From positions 19,182,889-19,246,888 of the forward strand of contig NC_050470.1 of NCBI RefSeq assembly GCF_013373865.1: DNA of 64,000 bases, written 5' to 3'. Source of the stretch: Monomorium pharaonis. Taxonomy: Eukaryota; Arthropoda; Insecta; Hymenoptera; Formicidae. The translations under genes and the position numbers were made by a program. This document shows, piece after piece, positions 11,681 to 25,120 of the stretch; within the stretch, counting starts at the first letter, position 1, and every line of letters starts with the position of its first letter. The notes beneath the pieces were generated by a model. The model was not told the origin of the DNA, made no database searches, and saw only the letters and a program-made list of their open reading frames with translations.

Positions 11681-13183
11681 TCTTCTATTCCTTGAGACAG
11701 TGCATTGTAGATTAGACCTATTGGGGAAACCACATAAAAAAAACGCGCTTTTTACTTTACCTCCACGGTGGTGCAGAAAAAAGTAAAAAATAAAAAATAT
11801 TTAATAACTAATTTAAATTTTCAGAGAAAATTGAAATTTTCTGACAAATTGGAAAAAATACTCCACTTTATCGCATTGTATCTCGGAAACTATTAATTTG
11901 AGAAAACATGTTACAACATAAAATGTAGAGAATTTTATACTTTACATTTTTTATAATAACTATTTTTCACGTATCTCACACCGGAGACGAGATATTCGTG
12001 AAAAGGTGATTTTTTGCTCCATTTTTTTAAGATGGCGGCGCGAGCGGCAACGTTTCAAGATCAAAAACTCAGAATATTACTTAGTATGCTAAACCTAAGA
12101 ACCTAAGAACTATGCCAAGTCTAAAGTTTCCTTGATCTTTTGCAAGATAAAACTACCTATTGCCTGGACTAATATAGGAAAGTACCCATATTCATATAAA
12201 GTTTTAATCGTTTAATTCGGATACGATAAAGAACAATATAATGTTTTGTCCGGCGAAATTATAAAATAATTGTTCCCTCCTTGAAATATCTTCTATTATA
12301 AAGACAACGATAGAAAATGATTATTGTTCCATAACATATATTTGATAGAAACGTATAGGGACAATTTCAGATTAATTTGTATAGACTTTAAATCGTAATT
12401 TTTTTATTTAGTAAGATAATTAGATAAGATCATATAGGAAAGTATTCATATTTAGATAAAGTTTTAATCGTTTAATTCAGATACGATGAAGAACGATAGA
12501 ATTTTATAACTTTTTTATCAAATTTCTATATGTTTCTATCAATTTCTATCCAACTTTTTAGTTAGTACGCGGCGCCGCCGATAGGCTGGTAGGCGATTGA
12601 ACTCTCTCAAGAGTCAGATGCAGCCGACCCGCTATATAAAGACCACCCGCAACACGATTAAGACAAGCAATAATCAGTTTCTTTCTCTACGAAAGAGGAC
12701 GATGTGAAAAAGGACCACCACATATTACTTTTATTATTTACTCATTTTAATTGAGTAAACGATTCTGTACAAGAAAAGTAAAACGTTTACATTTTTTAAA
12801 CTAGATTTACGATAGGTAATCTATATGAAAAATACGATACAGAAAGATAGAAACTATCACGTATTTTTAATAAACAATCTAATATTTACGAATCAAAAAC
12901 ACGATTCAATTTTAAAAGAATTTTTTCTTATCTGATTCTATCAGATCTTTTGAGCAGGGTACACAACTGATATTTTCTAACTGTAGTTTTTTTCCGTAAG
13001 AATGTGAACGTGGAATTGGTGTTTCTCCACGATTTGCTATTTAGGTCAGGAAAGATAAATTCAAAAGCGTCATAATAAAACTATTATGCGATTTCTAGAT
13101 TATTTAACCTTAACTACATGTTCGTTTTACCTAAAAACTCTTTAGTTTAACAAGTAAGAAATTATTTACAATAGTTCAGAAAG
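11681..13183. other. Non-coding; short tandem duplication
   Basis: No coding sequence recognised. Two direct copies of a segment containing GTTTTAATCGTTTAATTC then GATACGAT.AAGAAC occur near 12175-12235 and 12430-12500. The rest is AT-rich apart from a CG-rich patch near 12560. Confidence 0.5.
12633..12677 (+). promoter_or_regulatory. Possible TATA + initiator promoter
   Basis: TATATAAA at 12633-12640 is followed by an arthropod-type initiator TCAGT at 12673-12677. The spacing of about 40 nt is longer than the usual 30, and no coding sequence follows closely. It could belong to an unrecognised LTR or a decayed element. Confidence 0.25.
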
Positions 13184-13935
13184 AAATTTAGGTAATTATT
13201 TACTTATACGGAGCCACCTCTGATTTCAATGTCATAATCAAATGTCATTAATCAAATGTAATTGAAAAATTGAATATTCGAGCTCAACATTTTTCTTGGT
13301 TTTTGTTGACTTTTTATTGACTTTCTACACAAAGCATTCGGCACTTTTACTGCAGTATTAATAAACTTGAACGTAAACGACGTCCACGCTTGTACTGTAC
13401 CACATGGGTTTGCGACTTTCCAAGCTTATACTATAACGCTGTTCGTTTTCAATGTTTTTACAATAACCAAATAGCGACGTAAAATTGGTGGGTTAGAGTT
13501 AGGAAAAATAAAAATATAAATGAATAAATATAAATTAATAAATTCATTGTTCTTACATCCATTTCTTGTCTATTAAAATATTATAATCAAAATTTCAACA
13601 TCAAAAATTACATATAATTCATAAAAACTTTCCGTGTTAATAACTTTTAATAAATGCCGAGCGCGGCCTAAAATCTTTACAACATTACTCAAAATGATGA
13701 CCTTGATAACAGGACTTGCGGACCCCCTCTCGCAACCATCCGTGTGTGTGTGTGTGTGTGTAGTTTTATTCTACATAGATATTTTTTAAACTTCTTTTGT
13801 TAATAACTCTTTAAGGAACAATGACCGACGATTAAGTTATAAGGAAAAGTTACTCAGGGTCATGCCCCTGATAACATATGTGAAGGACATTGAAATCGGA
13901 GGTGGCTCCGTATAAGTAAATAATTACCGAAATTT
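13184..13935. mobile_element. MITE with 50-bp TIRs
   Basis: The ends 13184-13233 and 13886-13935 are inverted repeats differing at about two positions (core TATACGGAGCCACCTC). The 750-bp interior contains the dispersed-repeat words also seen at 2020-2400 and 24236-24510, and a (TG)n run at 13742-13763. No transposase. Non-autonomous, superfamily not assignable. Confidence 0.75.
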
Positions 13936-14077
13936 AAAGTGGGCTAAAATCGGGCTTTATTAACCTTCTTCCTCTTACCTTATAAAAATTAATAAGTTAT
14001 ACTACTTTGCTTTTTATATAAACTTTTGTTAATTTTAGATTATAATTTACGTCAAGAATCATATTTTATAATTTCAG

Positions 14078-14177
14078 GTTGGGACTAGCTACTAAACAAC
14101 AATGCGAAAATGTTCTAAAGAAGACCAAGTACGACGTGGAAGTGGCAGCTTCATTGCTACTTGATCAGGCCAGATGA
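14078..14177 (+). CDS. UBA-like terminal exon of a host gene (partial)
   Basis: A polypyrimidine-poor but AT-rich tract ends in TTTCAG at 14072-14077, a good splice acceptor. It is followed by 32 codons and a TGA. The peptide begins LGLATKQQCENVLKKT and ends AASLLLDQAR, which looks like the second and third helices of a UBA domain at a protein C-terminus. Ack-type tyrosine kinases end in a UBA domain, so that is one candidate, but the match is too short to name the gene. Upstream exons are not recognisable in this window; only MITEs lie nearby, so the intron is long or starts outside. This is the only probable host coding sequence I can see. Confidence 0.5.
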
Positions 14178-14841
14178 GAAATGATTATAGCTGATAATCT
14201 CCTAATTATATAACTGTAACTCTATATACGTTTGTTTATGAATGAAGGTAACAAACGATAACTGATTGTGCTCAGGAAGTGAAGGTCGATTAGAGATCGC
14301 AAATATCTTCTGTATTTCGATCACGCCTAACTAGTGTCAATTATTGGGATAAAACAAAAACTTATGATGCATAATTGAGAAATGATTCTGATAAAGATAC
14401 TATCAATGACATTACTCTTAAGACGTAACAAATCTAATTCTGAAACTGTGATATGTTATTGATCTTTATCTGGATTTACGATCTTACAAATGAATTTACG
14501 GTTCTTGCAATATAAAAATTGTGTTTTATTTAAAGCACAAATATTAAAATATTGAAATATAGATATTATAATATGAGAATATTAAAATAAGATTTTGAGA
14601 TTAATATATATAAGCATAATTTTATTGCATACAAAACACACATACATTTTACTCCTCTCTATTTCTTTCTCGCGTTTTGTTTGTCTCTCTCTACTGACGA
14701 CTTTGGTTTACCTTTTAATATAAATTACACTTACTTTCAAAATAATAATAAAAATAACTAAAAAATTATGAAAAATACTAATTTTTTTGAATTGTGAAAG
14801 TAAAAATGCTAAAAATTTTGCGGCGGTTATTCCTTTATTAA

Positions 14842-15126
14842 CCCTAATCTTACACTGTGGGGTAGAATAAATCCCACTGATTTTTGGCTTCAGTTATAGA
14901 CTAGTTTTTTTGCTTAGATACATGAATTTTTTCATTTTAAATTTAAAATTTTAAATTGTCCAAAAATAACTTATGGATATTATTTTTAGGAGTTTAAAGA
15001 ATGTTATAAAATTTTTTTTTAACCAAAATGTTTGATAATATACGAGTAATAATCATTTAAAAAGGCTGGGGTGCGTTACACCCTTTGTGTAGAATACCAA
15101 ATTATTTGTAGTGTGTAGGATTAGGG
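14842..15126. mobile_element. piggyBac-like MITE
   Basis: TTAA (14838-14841) is followed by CCCTAATCTTACAC, and GTGTAGGATTAGGG is followed by TTAA (15127-15130). These are inverted ends with one mismatch and intact TTAA target duplications, the piggyBac signature. The element is 285 bp with no transposase. Confidence 0.75.
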
Positions 15127-15602
15127 TTAAAACTTATTTCAATAAGAAGTAAAAATGTGCTTTAATTGTAATGTTTTAAGAAATAATGATAAAAAATATT
15201 TATACAATTTTTTTCACAAATACTTTAAGTATTTAACATGACTTATGTAAAATTTTATTGTGATGCAAGGATTGGTTTTGCAAATAAACTATTTATTTAT
15301 TTATTTATTTGTTTATAAAACAACTAACCTTAAAATTACAATAAAATTTTGCATAAATTATCCTGAATATTTAAAGCAGTTATTACAAGAGAATTGGAAA
15401 TTTTTATTATTTTTAATTGAAATTTTAATATATAAAATATGAATAAAAAATAAATAAAAGAAGTAAACCATGAAATTGCATCGTTTATAAATAATAAAAA
15501 TAAAATGTTATAAAAACTATTTCTATATGTATAATTTACTTAAAGTATAAAATATTAATACATTTAAATCTCCAACCAACCTCCACCAAAGTAAAACAGA
15601 TA

Positions 15603-16523
15603 TTAACCTTTACCTGGTACACTTTAGTGGAATTTCATAACTAGTACACTGAGGTCTGTTGGAACCTTAACGACAAAAATGCTTGCCACAAAGAAGATAT
15701 TGACATTAGTGACTTAAAAAAATTTCAGATTACCTTTCAAATATCTTACTTTGAGACAAAATAGTTTTTTAATTTAAATAATTTGATTTTGAGTACGTGA
15801 AAAAATTTTTCGGAAGAAAAAATACAAAAAATTACTTATTTAAAAAAAAAAATTATAACGCATACAATATTTTTAATATTTTAAGCTAAAAATTTAACCT
15901 GTAACTCTCAAGATATAACTCTTTAAGAAAAAAATAGTCGAACATTGCGCATTTTAAAAAAGGTATTAATTCTCATGATGAAAGTAATATATTTTAGGGA
16001 AAAAGTAACAAACAATTTGCATAGAATACAGTGACTTATTTTCAAAGTAATTCAATTTTTCTATGTATTTTTCTCACAAAAAGTCTCTGCATCATCCTCT
16101 TCGAGGAGATTTTGTCGAATTCGACTTCGGAAATTATAAGATATGACACAAGAAAATTGTTTAAATACTTTATTAAAAAATTTAGATTATTTTTTATAAT
16201 ACATTTGCTTACCTTTAATTGAAGATAATAAACAAGAAAATTCACAAAAGAATTTTAAGAAAAATTCCGAATAATTACAAACTGTACACTGGGGAGCCTC
16301 CTCCAGTGCTCGGTATGTCTGCTTCTCTCGAATGTCAGTACTACATTCGTTGCTTGATGAATGGCGTTTCGGACTAAGAGTGGAAGAAGATATACCAAAC
16401 TAATACTAAATGTGCCAAGTGCGATTTTTGTGAATTTGCGATAGTTAATTAAACGTTAAATTTAGTTGGGATTAGATTGATTTTTTACAGTACCGACATT
16501 TTACAGTATCGAGTAAGGGTTAA
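15603..16523. mobile_element. Possible larger piggyBac-like relic
   Basis: TTAACCTTTACCTGGTAC at 15603 and the complement of TTAACCCTTACTCGATAC at 16523 are imperfect inverted ends, both at TTAA. A short hairpin, CACTGGGGAGCCTCCTCCAGTG, lies near the right end, a kind of subterminal structure seen in piggyBac elements. The interior is AT-rich without transposase motifs. Confidence 0.4.
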
Positions 16524-17463
16524 AAAATGGGTGTAAAAAATAAAGGATAGAAATACACATCCTTAAGTAGGATATAGACATGGTTAGATGTAGTCGTTGT
16601 GTGTATTAATGTAATTGGTTATTTTGCATTTAATTTGTTTGAGATAATATACAATTATGTAAAGCTTAACTATAGGATATAAAACTTTCACTAAGGTTCT
16701 ATTAAACGTTTCTTAAACTTATAATATTATTTTTCTAAAAATAATCATTTCATAGTACGTAAAAATTAGAAACATAAATGCAAAGCGGATATACCAGTCA
16801 GGATCTTACAAATATGCATGTTTAAAAGTTTAATATGTATTTTTATATACACAAAAATGAATTGTTTACATAAAGAACGATATTAATGAATACATTTGAT
16901 CCTTTTGTTGCTGATGATCATTATTGTACATTGTTAAAAATTTACCGTACTTTGCAGATAGAATGAAATTAAGAATGCATCGCTTTGCGAAAAGTATAAA
17001 TTGAAAATGTGTATTTTAATGTGTGCGTGTGCGTGCGCGCGCGCGCGCGCGCGCGTGTGTGTGTGTGTTACATGTATCATTTTTTTCTATAAAAATAAAT
17101 TCTTAAGGAATTCCTAAAGCCGCCTTTTACCGACATTTTTTTAAGTAAACTATTTTTTTAATTGGTTTTATAGAATTGCAAAGTTTTTTTATAGAATTAA
17201 AGTACTTTTTTGGTACATAGAGCTGTCACTTGATGATGACGTTTGCTTAATATATAAAATACGATATCAGGAGACACGGTAGTGTCTCGCGCCAAGTAAA
17301 CGCACAGCGCGAAACCGCCGTATATTATACGCGAGTGCGTGACTTGCGAGCACCTTGTTATGAGTGAGGCAGAATCACTCACAACTTATATTAAATTAAA
17401 ATATTAAAATAAAGACATACTAAAGTAAGAATAGCGCATTGCAAACTTTCCAAGGAAGTTTCA
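16524..17463. other. No gene recognised; TG/CG microsatellite
   Basis: AT-rich non-coding sequence with a GTGCGTGCGCGC...GTGTGT run at about 17021-17068. A CG-richer tract at 17260-17360 resembles dispersed repeats near 8870 and 48250 (phrases like GCGCCAAGT). Confidence 0.5.
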
Positions 17464-18077
17464 TGTTATCGCAAGGTATTAAGTGACTCATGCCTTGTGC
17501 GCTGCCGGCCGGTCATCGCACCGGTCAACGCACCAGGCATCGCTCTCAATTCTACTAATTTTAATTTAGCAACAATCACGCCACATTTCCACCGGAAATG
17601 CATATTTGCAATTTGGCAATTGCTGCTAAGCTCGCGAATATTTCCCACGCGCCGGATGCGCGCAGCCATGACTATATATGGTCATATTGAGGGCCTATTG
17701 CTCCTCCTAAATATGTTTATTTCGCGGCATTATTTAAGCGGCTGTCCATTAGCAGACCACGGGTCAGTAATTTGTCAAATACGCCGTAACGCGCGTTCCA
17801 CGAGCAAGTGTCGAATGCGGGACTTAGAATAATCGTTAATCGGGACTTAGCCAGGAGAACGAATCTTTAGCGAGCGGCCGAGTAGCGTGCTAACATAGTG
17901 CTGTGCACCATATCTTATCGCGACGCCTGTAACACATGGCATCTCCGACGTCCACGTATGTTGAGAGCTAAACTGTACGTTAAAGGAAATAAACATTTTT
18001 TAACATAAAAAACGAGTGTCTCCGTGACTTGAGGACCAGGCTTTCACCAACCCTCCTTCCGCGAGTTTCAACACTTT
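17464..18077 (+). repeat. Putative 5' LTR of the Gypsy element
   Basis: Lies directly upstream of the Gypsy leader. It starts TGTTATCGC and ends TTTCAACA, so it has TG...CA boundaries, and has an AATAAA-like signal (GGAAATAAACATTTT) about 90 bp before its end. No matching 3' LTR was found downstream of the integrase, which ends abruptly near 23052, so boundaries cannot be confirmed by pairing. Confidence 0.4.
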
Positions 18078-18559
18078 GGGCAAGAACGATTCCGGAAAAT
18101 ATATTTGTTGCACCGAAAGGTACTGTTGTGAGCGAGGCATTCACAATCGATAATATAATATTGCATAATATAAAATATTAAAATTGAATTAAGGGGCTAC
18201 ATACACCCAGAGAAGTAAAAAATAGGCCTTTTTCTCGATTTTTTTTTCAAAACGTAATGTATGTAGTTAATCCTAGTTTTCTTTACTTTAAAATACATTC
18301 TTAGAACATGTTTCAGAATAAATTTGAATTAAAAATATTTAAAAATGGCGGAGATATTGTCTTCGTCGCAAGACCTTGTTGAAAAAAGGTGCTCCGCGGT
18401 GCCAATTGCAGCTCGTACAGGACTTATCTGAAACAGACCAGCCTAGAATTTTCTTAAACTGAATAATATTATCTAGTCTTTATCGTAGCCGATTTTAAAA
18501 ATATCGATTTTTGGCAAAATGGCGGCCGTTTAAAGAAAAAACGATTTTTTAGGGTAAAT
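18078..18559 (+). other. Gypsy leader with inserted AT-rich repeat
   Basis: Non-coding sequence between the putative LTR and the first gag-like codons. From about 18190 it contains an AT-rich segment with AAAATGGCGG blocks that reads like a dispersed repeat, not Gypsy leader. Confidence 0.4.
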
Positions 18560-19464
18560 CATTGAAAGAAGCTCGCGGTATGATACGGTATGAGTTTGAT
18601 GGCAACGCGATTAAATTACAGAAGTTCTTAAGCATCGAGGACATCGATCCGTCATGCGAAGTGTCCTTATTAGGGGCGATGCTATGCACAAAACTAAAAG
18701 AGCGCGTCATGTTACATTTCCAGACGTGAAGGATAAGCGATTTCGAATAATTAAAAATCGATCTGAAAGAGTGCTACGTGAACAAACGGAGTACTACGCA
18801 TTTGTAACTCGACTTTAATACTCTGAAGCGAAGAAAGCACTCGAGCCTACGGACTACGTACGGACAAACTCACGGTAAACCTGTACGGTGATCGAAGGCC
18901 GATATTAGTACATGGTCAAACACAAATGTTGTGATGTCATCTTAGAAATGTTGTAACAATAAGCGCTCGAAAATTATCAAATCGGATTACGGGAAGATAC
19001 GAAGGCGGTAGTCCAATCGTGCGAACACGCTACGCTCCAAAAACGCGATAGCAGTTGCGAGCGCGGAAGAAAGAATCAAGGGACTAACCGTGAGACAGAA
19101 ACCTGACTCGCCGAGGCGCGACGACAAGCGCGAAGCTCGTTGTTGAAATTGCGTCAAGTACGGACATTATAGTAAGGAGTAACAGGAGTAGTAACCGTTA
19201 CGCCCTCCCGCAACCTGACAAGCGTATGAACGTAATCAATAAATATTCCAGACATTGTAAGAAGCGTGGACACACTCGCAACGAGTGTTGGGATCTTCAC
19301 GGACCGCCTAAGCTGAAGGCATCGAACAAGAACAAGGCGCAGAATAAGACGCGAAGCGCAGAGACAACGGGAGTGACGAAGAAGCAATAATAAAGAAAGA
19401 GCTCTGATTCCGAGGGCAGTAACGAGGAAGAAGGAGAAACGAGCGACAAGAAGAGTACGCGCGC
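18560..19464 (+). pseudogene. Gypsy gag remnant
   Basis: No long open frame. Plus-strand translation gives gag-like stretches: KLQKFLSIEDIDPSCEVSLL, then FNTLKRRK. Two decayed CCHC zinc knuckles follow. The first, at about 19140-19182, reads NCVKYGHYSKE with stops at cysteine positions; the second, at about 19246-19290, reads HCKKRGHTRNECW with its first cysteine replaced by serine. Multiple stops and frameshifts make it non-functional. Confidence 0.6.
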
Positions 19465-19875
19465 TTGAGCGTATCAGGTGACGCGCGTAAGATGAAACGC
19501 TCCTTGAGGCGACAATCTTACCTAATTACGCTCCCGATCAAAGATGCCCGCGCCGGCGAGATCGACATGTTCGATTCCAGTGCAACGCTCTCTCTAATCA
19601 AGATAAAGGATTTGAAAGGGAAAACGAGAATTTATTCCGAAGAAGTGGCGCTAGTAGGAATAACTGGCCATCGAGTGCATACTAACGGGAAGATGCATGC
19701 CACTATTAAGATAGGCGAGCGAGAAATTAAACACGCCATATATGTAGTGAAGGACGATTTCCCTATGAAATACGAGGGAATAATCGGCCTTGATTTCCTG
19801 ATTAACCAGCACGTATCGTGCGATTATAACAATAAGGAGGTAACTATAGAAGATCCTGCGACTCAAACCATATAA
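19465..19875 (+). pseudogene. Gypsy aspartic protease (retropepsin), inactive
   Basis: Frame of 136 residues. The active-site region reads FDSSATLSLIKIKDLKG where retropepsins have D-T/S-G, so the catalytic glycine is lost. Downstream features fit the fold: EEVALVGITGHRVHTNG, a flap-like IKIGEREIKHAIYVVKDDFP stretch and the second loop, EGIIGLDFL. The C-terminal part runs into the linker before the reverse transcriptase. It lies between the gag remnant and the RT remnant in normal Gypsy order. Confidence 0.75.
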
Positions 19876-20332
19876 CAAAATTATTCTGAAACCGCGCAGC
19901 GAGACCATCGTGCGTGCAATGACGAACCGGAACAAAACCGGAATGATCCGAGCGAAAGAAACTTCTATATTGGAAGATGCGTGGTAGAACCAAAAAACTT
20001 ATGTGCCCCATAAGCGTAATCAATACCATGAATAAACAGGTGGAAATCAACACGTCGATCGTTACCGTGGAAAATATCGAAGAAGGTATTATGCAACAAG
20101 TCTGTGACCTCCGAGACGGACTACAAGAAAAAGCTCCCTCCCGGAAAACGCATAAGACAACTTTTACGCATACGGCATCTCAACCCAGAAGAACGACAAG
20201 CACTCAATAGAATATGCAACGATTATTATGATGCATTTCATTTGAATAGAAAATCTCTGATGTGCATTTTGGTGGTGAAACACGAAATAAGCACGTGAGT
20301 CGACACCTCGCCGGTGAACGTGTGACTGTATC
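19876..20332 (+). pseudogene. Gypsy RT N-terminal linker, truncated by insertion
   Basis: Broken frames continue from the protease. The segment near 20160-20300 reads HLNPEERQALNRICNDYYD then FHLNRKSL and KHEIST, typical of the spacer just before the Gypsy reverse transcriptase. The frame is cut at 20332 by a foldback element and resumes without gap at 21464-21504 (YRFPAEHK stretch). The RT palm, including the YxDD motif, and most of RNase H are absent from the window. Confidence 0.65.
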
Positions 20333-21454
<1,122 letters not shown>

Positions 21455-21463
21455 GACTGTATC

Positions 21464-21504
21464 GCTTCCCCGCCGAACACAAGAGTGAAGAGAAAGAGGA
21501 GAAA
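21464..21504 (+). pseudogene. Gypsy RT fragment between two insertions
   Basis: A 41-bp piece that continues the Gypsy reading frame interrupted at 20332 (reads RFPAEHKSEEKEEK). It ends at the left end of the next foldback element. It shows that family-A element 20333-21454 inserted cleanly into Gypsy. Confidence 0.55.
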
Positions 21505-22126
21505 GAGTGACCCGTTTGCCCACGTCAATATTGGCTACAGTCCCGATTGGTCACGTCAATATTAGCCACGTTAATATTGGCCACGCTCCCGATTGACCAT
21601 GGAATGGATTGGCCACGTCAATATTGGCCACGCGTCAATAATGACCACGTCAATATTGCTCACGTGTCAATTATTGGCCACGTGTCAATTTGGCCACGCA
21701 TAATATTGCCCACATCAATAATGATCACGTTAATATTGGCCACGTCAATATTGGCCAGGTCACTATTGGCCACGCGTCAATTATTGCCCACGTCAATATT
21801 AATTAATTTTAAAAAATCTGTTTGTAAGTTATAAAGTGGGTAATTGTTCAGTTTAGGGGCATAAAAATTGATAGCAAACCCTGTGGTACAGAGAATATTT
21901 CACACAAACACACGGGGGGTGCAAGGGTGAGCCTTCGGCTTCCCCTCCGACACCCACCCTGTCCTAGTCGCTAACCCATATACATTGTATTGGAAATCTG
22001 TAACACATGTGAACTTTACTTTGTTTGCAATGTACATGGGTTTGATTATTAATTGATTAATATTGACGTGGGCAATATTGACGCGTGGCCAATAGTGACG
22101 TGGGCAAACGGGTGCTACTCACCGAC
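21505..22126. mobile_element. Foldback element (family B arms)
   Basis: Begins GAGTGACCCGTTTGCCCACG and ends GGGCAAACGGGTGCTACTC, an inverted pair. The arms are arrays of a unit like GGCCACGTCAATATT, very different from family A. The core at 21895-22000 has CACACGGGGGGTGCAAGG, an AGCCTTCGGCTT hairpin and GTCGCTAACCCATA, the same core as family A. No matching 9-bp duplication is found; the right flank resumes Gypsy far downstream, so a deletion probably accompanied or followed insertion. Confidence 0.65.
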
Positions 22127-23052
22127 CACAAGTCTTTTACACGATTATTCAGTGTGAACGACCCCGAGTTACGATTGATACGATGGCGACTAAAATTAGA
22201 AGAATATGATTATGAGATCATACGCAAGATCGGAGCGAACGCGAATGCCGACGCGCTGAGTTGGAACGTGAAGCGAGAGGCTCACGTTACGGAAGACACT
22301 GATAAGGTTCTTGCGCTCAAAGAAGACAGTGTTTGCACGCAATTAAATACGTCGATAGAAAATAATGAGAGAATACAAGAATATACTGAAGAGGAAAAGA
22401 AACAAATTTTATACGAATATTACGATGCCCCCACAGGAGAATATCAGGGAATCGAGCGGACGATAAAAAAAATACATCTCAAATATAACTGGTATAGATT
22501 AACGGCCGACGTAGAAAGATACGTCAAGAAATGTGAGCTTTGCTAGAAGAATAAGCTCTCTCGCAGACTTAAAGTGCCGCTCGTTATTTGATACACCGAG
22601 TCGACCGTTTGAAAAACGCGTTCTAGACGTCGTAGGACCGTTAACGCTGACAAAAAGTGAAAAATGGTACCTGCTGACATTTCAGGATCACCTCACAAAA
22701 TTCAATAAAACTATGCCCCTTCCTAACCAAGAACCGAATACCGTGAGTAAAGCATTTGTAATAAAAATTGTCTTAGAATACGGAATTTCGGAATGCATAT
22801 TAACAGATCAGGGCATTAATTTCACGAGCGAAGTATTTAAGAATATTTGCAAGCTCAAAATAAACAAGATACAAACAACCGTCTATCATCCCGAGAGCAA
22901 TGGCGTATTAGAAAGATCGCATCGAACCTTGGCCAAATATCTAAGGCATTTTATTAATAAAGATTAAACGGATTGGGATGAATGGATTTGCTATGCAAAT
23001 TACACATATAACACCACCTCCTACACCGGGTATACCCCCTTTGAACTAGATT
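22106..23052 (+). pseudogene. Gypsy RNase H end and integrase, broken
   Basis: The frame from 22106 to 22546 enters the Gypsy polyprotein near the end of RNase H (LLTDHKSF, then RWRLKLEEYDYEII and NADALS). It continues through the integrase zinc-binding region (GIERTIKKIHLKYNWY, KKCELC) to a TAG. A second frame, 22533-22967, holds the integrase core: VLDVVGPL with the first Asp, LTDQGINFTSEVF with the second Asp and NGVLERSHRTL with the Glu. After one TAA the same frame continues to about 23052 (YTGYTPFEL). At least one frameshift (about 22580) and two stops are present, so it is inactive. The element ends abruptly here, with no 3' LTR. Confidence 0.8.
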
Positions 23053-23087
23053 TACTAGTATTGTTAAGCTCTTTACAAATAACACAA

Positions 23088-23696
23088 CCATTTTTTTCTA
23101 AATCTACATATAAGCTCTAAATTTTTAATTTTTTGATTTTTAATATTTTGTTTCTGCCCTTTATTATTAATAAATGATGTTTTAATGTAAAATACATTAT
23201 GTGATCAACAAATAAAAGTCGCATTATCACGTCTTTATTATTTAAACTTTAAAATAATGCAATTTTTTCTTTTTTTCATTACTTCTAATATTTATATTAT
23301 AATATATTTATTTATATCGTCTGTACAACATTATGTTCTATATTTGAACTGAATAATTTTGGTTACTGTTTGAATGAATAACGATTTTCTTGCTCACGTA
23401 TATTTCAAATCGCTTTATTTCTTATTATTTTTTTGTAAAGAAGAATATTTATCGATGAGCGAGAAAATCATTATTCATTCAATAAACCAAATATCAGAAG
23501 TAATTAAAAAACGTAAAAGTTGCATTATTTTAAAGTTTAAATAGTAAAGACGTGCTTAATGCAATATTTATTTGTTGATCGTATAATGTATTTTACATTA
23601 AAACATGATTTATTAATAATAAACGGCAAAAAACAAAATATTAAAAATCAAAAAATTAAAAATTTGGAGCTTATATGTAGATTTAGAAAAAAATGG
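23088..23696. mobile_element. AT-rich element with about 175-bp TIRs
   Basis: The arms 23088-23262 and 23519-23696 are inverted copies (phrases CTACATATAAGCTC, GATTTTTAATATTTTGTTT, ATAATGCAA). The interior is AT-rich with no coding sequence. It sits immediately downstream of the truncated Gypsy integrase. Confidence 0.7.
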
Positions 23697-23699
23697 GGG

Positions 23700-24693
23700 T
23701 ACAGTTCCGAAAAGGGTAATCCTCCGATCGCGCTGAAATTTTAACTAAAGCTCACTCTTGATTAGAAAAGAAAGTTCCTAAAAGGATTTTTGGCGACAAA
23801 GCCTCGTTTGCCCTCCCAGCCCCCTTCAACGTTTTTATAGTTCTTACTAAATATCTCGGAAAATATTGATTTTAGAGAAAAAAGTTTGAAACAAAAAATG
23901 AAGCTTATAAAAAGCTCTACAAAAAAGGTTATATACATTTTTTACGTAAATCTATTATTTTGGCTGTTATGACCCAAAATAACTCGCAACTCGAAAAAAA
24001 ATTGTATTGGAAAACTGCAAACACATGTGAACTTTACTTTGTTTGCAATGTGTACATGGGTTAGCGACTTGGACGGGGTGGGTGCGGGAGGGAGGCCGAA
24101 GGTCCCCCCTTGCATCCCCCGTGTGTGTGTGCGTGCGTGCGTGCGTGCGTGCGTGTGTGTGCAAAGCATTCTCTGCACCACATGGGTTTGCAACTTTATA
24201 AATGGCAAAAACTATGAAAAAATTATGAAACTACTCACCAATTTTATGTCGCTATTTGGTTAATGTGAAAATATTGGAAACGAACAGCGTAATAAGTCGC
24301 AAATTCATGCGGTACTGCATAAGCGTGAACATCATTTATTTTACGTAAAACATTGATATTATGTATCGTATTTATGAAACGTAAAGTAAATGACGTCCAT
24401 GCTTGTACAGTACCACATAGATTTGCAACTTTCCACGCTGTTCATTTCCAATATTTTCGCATTAACCAAATATTGACTTTAAAATGTGTGGGTTAGGTTA
24501 GAAAAAATTACGGGGAGGAAGTGCAGGGGGCGGAGCCCCTCCACTGCCCACGCGTTCTCTGCACAACTCTGCGAATTTCCATGCGAAACGAGATTCTTAT
24601 TATAAACGTACTCATTTGAATTTGGCGCACTTCTGCCCAGAGCATCCCTAGCGGGAGAGTGCGGAAGGGGGGGCGAAGGCCTTACTTGCACCC

Positions 24694-24747
<54 letters not shown>

Positions 24748-25120
24748 CTGTATACCACGCATTTTCTATACCTATTTTTTACGCTAATATTTTCCGAGAT
24801 ATATAATAAAAACTTAAAAAATTTTGATTTAAAAAATACTTTTTTTCTTTATAACAGCCAAAATAATAGGTTTACGTAAAAAATGTATATAAACTTTTTT
24901 GTAGCGCTTTTTATGAGCTTCATTTTTTGTATCAAACTTTTTTCTCTAAAATTTATATTTTCCGAGATATTTAGTAAGAACTGTAAAAACTTTAAAGAGG
25001 GCTGAGGGGCAAACGAGGCTTTGTCGCCAAAAATCCTTTTAGGCACTTTCTTCTCTAATCAAGGGTGAGCTTTGGTTAAAATTTCAGCGCGATCGGAGAA
25101 TTACTCTTTTCGGAACTTTA
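23700..25120. mobile_element. 1.4-kb element with about 285-bp TIRs
   Basis: The left arm 23700-23985 and the right arm 24840-25120 are inverted (phrases AGTTCCGAAAAG, GATCGCGCTGAAATTT, GGCGACAAAGCCTCGTTTGCC, TAAAAAATGTATATA). Inside are a copy of the foldback-family core (24040-24190, with GGACGGGGTGGGTGCGGGAG and CACCACATGGGTTTGC), a palindromic dispersed repeat at 24236-24510 and a second GC-rich core plus (GT)n at 24640-24745. It is composite and has no transposase. Confidence 0.65.
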
